A DNA stretch of 34,459 nucleotides from a virus. This document shows, piece by piece, positions 31,715-34,459 of the stretch (positions are counted from its first letter, which is position 1; the number at the start of each line of letters is the position of its first letter). Made by a program: the position numbers and the translations under genes. The stretch is taken from positions 1-34,459 of the IMG/VR virus record IMGVR_UViG_3300024518_005496; one strand, written 5' to 3'. Under the pieces are notes generated by a model, which was given only the letters and a program-made list of their open reading frames with translations, did no database searches and was not told the DNA's origin.

Positions 31715-31758
31715 ATAGACACCACTCTATTTTACCACAAAAATAGAGTGGTGTCTAT
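31715..31758. repeat. 19-bp perfect hairpin
   Basis: ATAGACACCACTCTATTTT (31715-31733) and its perfect complement (31740-31758) with a six-base loop, directly beside the preceding hairpin. The stop codon of the small zinc-type gene falls inside its right arm. It lacks a T-run in either direction. Confidence 0.9.
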
Positions 31759-31913
31759 CTCAACAACCGCAAACAACTGACACAAACTGTACCGGGTTTA
31801 TTTTTACAAGTACAATTGGCTTCTACTGAAGCCAAGAAATCCCTTTTTTTTATTCGTCCTATCAGAATCCAGACAACTTCTTCGATCGGGTCGTCTGTAT
31901 TTGTATATGCCAT
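31755..31913 (-). CDS. 52-residue zinc-ribbon-type protein
   Basis: A short gene that is easy to miss. The 52-residue product has a helical N-terminal part and a CTCKNKPGTVCVSC segment (34-47), a C-x-C...C-x2-C zinc site. The ATG lacks a strong ribosome binding site; the frame also stays open upstream, back to a TAA 21 codons after an ATG that overlaps the preceding gene's stop, so the true start is uncertain. It is part of the leftward early cluster. Confidence 0.6.
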   Translation of the reverse strand: MAYTNTDDPIEEVVWILIGRIKKRDFLASVEANCTCKNKPGTVCVSCLRLLR

Positions 31914-32061
31914 ACTATTTGCTTTGAGCAACCTATTTGAGATCGGGTTACTAGAAATGGCAGACGGGGAGCGCGGTCTGTGTGATGATGTTCTTTTTGG
32001 GCATTATTCGGCCTCATCAAATTTCCGGTCAAATTCAAGAACAGCAACCTTGTAAGCCTTG

Positions 32062-32298
32062 CTATTCATTCGACCGCCTATTTGGAATTGTCGGGTTCCC
32101 TAGAAGGCTGTGTATGGGGTTCTCTTTGATTTCAACCCCTGCCTCTTTAGCGACGTGACGAATGATGCTTATATTTGCCTCCTCGACAAGTCTGGCCAAT
32201 TCGATTTCTTCTCTTGAAGCGTCTTCCCTAACCAACTTATTAAATTGAAGCTGATTATTTTTATCTTTAAAATCAATTACTATCTCAACTTTTACCAT
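32062..32298 (-). CDS. Small acidic hypothetical protein
   Basis: A 78-residue, mostly helical protein with AAGGGA just upstream of its ATG. Residues 1-10 form a beta strand (VKVEIVIDF); the rest is Glu/Arg-rich helix ending in a loose tail. No motif recognised. The following 148 bases to the 52-residue gene hold only two tiny frames (21 and 17 codons). Confidence 0.6.
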   Translation of the reverse strand: MVKVEIVIDFKDKNNQLQFNKLVREDASREEIELARLVEEANISIIRHVAKEAGVEIKENPIHSLLGNPTIPNRRSNE

Positions 32299-32353
32299 AT
32301 TTTCCCTTGCCTACTAACGTCAAATAAGCCTTAGCTGGTGTTGCTCTCTGTTA

Positions 32354-32749
32354 TTAATACTCGTTCACAGGTAAATGTTGGCAGAGAGCATCTTCTGGAA
32401 ATCTGTCTTGGCATATTTCACACGGTATGACGTGACCGTAGTACGACCATTGGTCAACATCAGCAACACTGTTGGTATCCTCATCTAGGTATTGAGTAGG
32501 TAGTTCAATTCGATTTTCCAATGGAGCAAGCAAACGTTGTCCTGTTTTTAGATCGATGATGTCGGGGTGTAATCCACTGGCCCACCAGAGGTTTGTGTGG
32601 TGTTCCAGATACGCATGCCCGCCGCCTGACTCTTCAATGTAAAGTTGGGCATCGCGGCGACAATATTCAACGTCCCACTGTCTCCCTCCACCGTACATAC
32701 TAAATGGCAGCATTGTATCACTGTCAAATTCGATAAATTCAGGTTTCAT
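32354..32749 (-). CDS. Hypothetical protein with C-terminal zinc site
   Basis: A 131-residue protein. The C-terminal CEICQDRFPEDALCQHL (about 110-126) with three Cys and one His suggests a zinc-binding knuckle. The first part is aromatic and Gly-rich (SMYGGGRQWDVEYCRRD). The ATG overlaps the stop of the upstream gene (ATGA), so the two are co-translated. Confidence 0.65.
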   Translation of the reverse strand: MKPEFIEFDSDTMLPFSMYGGGRQWDVEYCRRDAQLYIEESGGGHAYLEHHTNLWWASGLHPDIIDLKTGQRLLAPLENRIELPTQYLDEDTNSVADVDQWSYYGHVIPCEICQDRFPEDALCQHLPVNEY

Positions 32750-33171
32750 AATGTTTCCTTAATTTCTGCTTGCTTTTCATACGCTTGAATAAGAAAAGTA
32801 GTTCGCTCACTCTCAGCCAAGGAATGAAACCACCTTGCAATATTAGGTGACAAGTTAGGTATACGAAAATGCACAGGTAAGCGACCTGCTCCACGACGCT
32901 TACCTCCCCATTCCCCAGATGAAGATTGAGTAATGACTAATATCTCACTTCGTTTCAGTTTTTCCTCAATATTTTCAATGGCAATATGGCCAGCGTAAGC
33001 AAGCTCTAATACATTCTTTAAGATTGCTACTGAATTCTTACCTATTCCTGTATACTGTCCCGGAACAAATTCTGAGTAAATATCTGGCTGATCAGGATGT
33101 AAAGGAGATACAGAAAACCCACCTTTTAAGGTATTTCCAAATCTATCTTGAACTTTAATGGTGAAGTTCAT
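32746..33171 (-). CDS. Putative DNA-binding early protein (GGKRRGAGR motif)
   Basis: I choose the ATG at 33171, just after the upstream stop, giving 141 residues. A central GEWGGKRRGAGR (about 86-97) and the following VHFRIPNLSPNIARWFHSL segment match the pattern of small phage and plasmid proteins that pair a basic GGxRxGAGRP linker with a ribbon-helix-helix-like domain. A regulatory role is plausible. Confidence 0.6.
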   Translation of the reverse strand: MNFTIKVQDRFGNTLKGGFSVSPLHPDQPDIYSEFVPGQYTGIGKNSVAILKNVLELAYAGHIAIENIEEKLKRSEILVITQSSSGEWGGKRRGAGRLPVHFRIPNLSPNIARWFHSLAESERTTFLIQAYEKQAEIKETL

Positions 33172-33173
33172 AA

Positions 33174-33497
33174 TTACTTCACCATCCATTCTTGGATAGC
33201 CGATAAATCAAAATCTGGGGCCCAATCATCCCAACTTTCACCTTCGCCTTCACTGTTTATTCCACCGCCTGAACGGTCTAATTTTCTTACAACTGGAACG
33301 CTTGAGCGACCAACACGTTTGTTTCCTACGCCTATGCCGATTGCCTCAAAAATAGCATTAGCGTGCCCGGAATTATTCGCCTCGATTTGTAAGACTTTCA
33401 GGATGATACTTTGAGCTTTACCAACAGGATACTGACGACGATTTCCCCAAACAGAGGCAGGGTCTTTTACATTTAGTGCGGTTTCTTGAATTTCCAT
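33174..33497 (-). CDS. First gene of the leftward early operon
   Basis: Start set at 33497, where ATG follows AAGGAG by six bases; two upstream ATGs lack that spacing. The 107-residue product has a possible helix-turn-helix-like middle (KAQSIILKVLQIEANNSGHANAIFEAI, about 27-53) and an acidic Gly/Ser-rich C-terminal part. It lies 35 bases from a consensus promoter, as an early regulator would. No family recognised. Confidence 0.65.
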   Translation of the reverse strand: MEIQETALNVKDPASVWGNRRQYPVGKAQSIILKVLQIEANNSGHANAIFEAIGIGVGNKRVGRSSVPVVRKLDRSGGGINSEGEGESWDDWAPDFDLSAIQEWMVK

Positions 33498-33531
33498 CTC
33501 CATCTCCTTCAACATTATCATAATTTATTAG

Positions 33532-33560
33532 ATTATAACACATTTCAAGATGATTGTCAA
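33532..33560 (-). promoter_or_regulatory. Consensus leftward early promoter
   Basis: On the minus strand TTGACA (33555-33560), exactly 17 bases, then TATAAT (33532-33537): a perfect sigma-70 promoter. Two direct copies of TTTCAAGATGA (33543-33553 and 33565-33575, 22 bases apart) lie in the spacer and just upstream of the -35, and a GGTTTTCAAAACC palindrome sits at 33584-33596. These look like operator sites. Confidence 0.85.
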
Positions 33561-33622
33561 TGCTTTTCAAGATGAATAGTGACGGTTTTCAAAACCTTAA
33601 GGTTGGCCTTTAGCAACCTAAC

Positions 33623-33671
33623 ACCACAAAATCAGGTGATTGTGGGTTAGCGTGCCATTTTGTGGTATAAT
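33623..33671 (+). promoter_or_regulatory. Rightward promoter with overlapping operator dyad
   Basis: TATAAT at 33666-33671 on the plus strand, with a poor -35 region. ACCACAAAAT (33623-33632) and ATTTTGTGGT (33657-33666) form a perfect 10-bp dyad touching the -10 box, as an operator would. It is divergent to the leftward promoter. Confidence 0.55.
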
Positions 33672-33760
33672 TAACGTAATTAGAATCTTTGTCTGTCCGT
33701 CCCGTCGCCCTGTCGGTGTTGTCCCGCATCGGCAAACCGACTGACGGCCGTTTGTCCCGG

Positions 33761-33838
33761 CGGCTGTTAGACAACAGAATACAAATCGCGCTCCATTTGG
33801 AGTCCTGTTTGTGTTCTGTTGTTTGAAGGCCGTTTTTT
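33761..33838 (+). terminator. Attenuator-like hairpin in the rightward leader
   Basis: ACAACAGAATACAAA (33771-33785) pairs with TTTGTGTTCTGTTGT (33808-33822) with one mismatch, enclosing a CTCC/GGAG hairpin. Flanking CGGC/GCCG can extend the stem, directly before TTTTTT (33833-33838). It lies between the rightward promoter and a well-placed ribosome binding site, hence a possible antitermination or attenuation element. Confidence 0.6.
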
Positions 33839-33877
33839 GTTATCTGAATATTTGAAAATTAAATAGGAGGTTTTGCA

Positions 33878-34162
33878 GTGAAGCAATTTTATAAGGGGAG
33901 GCCCCCCCCTGGAAAGAAAAACGACCTCGCTGTAGAAGCAGCGAGGCCGGGGAGTAGACAATTTACCAGGCTGGTTGATTGTCAATACAATCGAAATGAT
34001 ATATCAAAAGATCAACATTGTCAAACTTTTGACAATGTTGTAAAACCTTTTACAACCCCAAGTATACCACACTATACCACCCAATTTCAACAAAATCAGA
34101 GAACCACCGCCGCGCTGGACTTACTCCGGCAGGCTGATTTGCGCTTGGCCAACCTGCAATAA
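33878..34162 (+). CDS. Possible rightward ORF with perfect ribosome binding site
   Basis: A 94-residue frame from GTG with AGGAGG seven bases upstream. Composition is Gln/Arg/Thr-rich with no motif. The frame crosses a minus-strand intrinsic terminator and overlaps the better-supported 49-residue gene on the opposite strand, so either only the start region is translated or the frame is fortuitous. Confidence 0.35.
   Translation: MKQFYKGRPPPGKKNDLAVEAARPGSRQFTRLVDCQYNRNDISKDQHCQTFDNVVKPFTTPSIPHYTTQFQQNQRTTAALDLLRQADLRLANLQ
33914..33946 (-). terminator. Intrinsic terminator for leftward transcription
   Basis: CCTCGCTG (33925-33932) and CAGCGAGG (33939-33946) form an 8-bp GC-rich stem with a six-base loop. 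On the minus strand it is followed by TCGTTTTTCTTT. It would stop transcripts from the secreted-peptide gene before the control region. Confidence 0.75.
34013..34056. repeat. Two overlapping perfect palindromes
   Basis: CAACATTGTCAAA and its complement with a two-base centre (34013-34040), and GTTGTAAAA/TTTTACAAC with a two-base centre (34037-34056), share GTTG. A smaller GATTGT/ACAATC dyad lies at 33977-33992. They resemble paired operators; the minus-strand stop codon of the small secreted gene lies inside the second. Confidence 0.8.
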
Positions 34163-34199
34163 AAACAAGTGCTAAAACTAACGTGATTAACTTTTTCAT
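34050..34199 (-). CDS. Small secreted or membrane peptide (49 residues)
   Basis: A 49-residue gene too short for usual gene finders. AGGAGG lies eight bases before the ATG. The N-terminus MKKLITLVLALVFIAGWPSA is a textbook signal peptide, with likely cleavage after Ala20, leaving about 29 residues rich in Trp, Tyr and Arg. It begins 21 bases after the GTTATAC core of the attC-like site, the normal place for a cassette gene. The function is unknown. Confidence 0.7.
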   Translation of the reverse strand: MKKLITLVLALVFIAGWPSANQPAGVSPARRWFSDFVEIGWYSVVYLGL

Positions 34200-34219
34200 A
34201 ATGTACGCCTCCTTTAGAC

Positions 34220-34283
34220 GTATAACGGTTAAAATTCAGCCGATTGCGTAGTTTGCAATTCGGCTGCAATTTTGTTGTTATGT
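34220..34283 (-). other. attC-like recombination site (candidate)
   Basis: Read on the minus strand: ACATAAC (R''-like), spacer, AGCCGAATTGC, seven-base loop, GCAATCGGCT, spacer, GTTATAC (R'-like). The inner arms pair over ten bases with one unpaired base on one side only, which is the extrahelical-base hallmark of folded attC sites. The outer cores are complementary at five of seven positions. The total of 64 bases is a normal attC length. No integron integrase is in the window. Confidence 0.5.
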
Positions 34284-34312
34284 TGCGTACCAGAGCCGCC
34301 AAATAAAGACAT
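34229..34312 (-). CDS. Very short ORF running into the attC-like site
   Basis: A 27-residue frame (MSLFGGSGTQHNNKIAAELQ and on) whose stop lies inside the attC-like site; cassette genes often end this way. The ribosome binding site is weak (AAGGG, distant). It may be a remnant of a longer phage gene. Confidence 0.25.
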   Translation of the reverse strand: MSLFGGSGTQHNNKIAAELQTTQSAEF

Positions 34313-34384
34313 TTGTTTTGGCCCTTGTAACGTTTGGGATGTACGGCATAAACCCGGCTGTAGCAATTCGCCTTGATTTTGATT

Positions 34385-34393
34385 GTTATATGG
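34385..34393 (+). repeat. GTTATATGG core motif, copy 5
   Basis: Read on the minus strand, the sequence from here resembles the first half of the attC-like site at 34220-34283 (ATAACAA, then AAATC-AAGGCGAATTGC), but the matching second half is unclear. The rest of 34313-34459 has no convincing gene. Confidence 0.35.
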
Positions 34394-34459
34394 CTGGTTG
34401 GGTGGAAATTACCACCACTTTTGCAATGAATCAATCCACAACTTAGCATTTGGGATTGT

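Noticed and set aside
31816-32055. A 79-residue plus-strand frame
   Set aside because: Overlaps the leftward zinc-type small gene, has no ribosome binding site, and no other rightward gene exists in that region.
34096-34449. A 117-residue minus-strand frame
   Set aside because: Runs through the attC-like site and the ribosome binding site and signal peptide of the 49-residue gene in another frame; its sequence is low-quality (many Cys, Lys and Ser, no domain).

Overview
The window is most of the genome of a tailed double-stranded DNA bacteriophage, probably siphovirus-like, or a prophage contig. The evidence is a complete, collinear minus-strand late module: small and large terminase, DUF935/Mu gp29-type portal, MuF-like minor head protein, Mu-type protease/scaffold, decoration protein, Mu gpT-type major capsid protein, head-tail adaptor, tail terminator, tail tube, a G/GT-type chaperone pair, an 860-residue tape measure and large tail-tip and fibre proteins. 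No tail sheath, integrase, transposase, reverse transcriptase, CRISPR array, tRNA or recognisable endolysin is visible. The host cannot be named from the sequence; AGGAGG-type ribosome binding sites and consensus sigma-70 promoters point to an ordinary bacterium. The opening A16/C12 run, which cuts into an open reading frame, looks like a contig-end artefact.

Layout, left to right. 1-1891 (+): the truncated 3' part of an unidentified gene (possibly with a frameshift), then a full-length DnaB-like replicative helicase. 1892-3800 (+): an accessory strip of small unrelated genes separated by hairpins and repeated core sequences resembling the 3' ends of integron attC sites. 3802-27923 (-): the structural module, transcribed right to left. 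27957-28358: a spacer with one small possible gene and two copies of the same core sequence. 28359-31018 (-): ParB/methyltransferase fusion, two membrane proteins, an LLH-type holin and a Cys-containing small protein. 31094-31206: an iteron-like inverted array that is a candidate origin. 31211-33497 (-): small early genes transcribed from a perfect TTGACA-17-TATAAT promoter at 33532-33560. 33498-33877: a divergent control region with operators and a structured leader. 33878-34459: a short accessory end with a secreted-peptide gene on the minus strand and an attC-like site.

How it fits together: the control region near 33.5-33.9 kb appears to fire leftward into small early genes and rightward off the window end. 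If the genome is circular or permuted, the rightward transcript would reach the replication genes at position 1; this is inference. Capsid genes have their own promoter (23415-23443) and a leader ending in an intrinsic terminator, which suggests attenuation of head-protein expression.

The most unusual points are the attC/gene-cassette-like elements in both accessory strips of a phage genome, the promoter/attenuator ahead of the capsid protease, the 57-bp direct repeat flanking a tail gene at an in-frame distance, the tail-tube protein carrying Asp-box-like repeats, and the iteron array.
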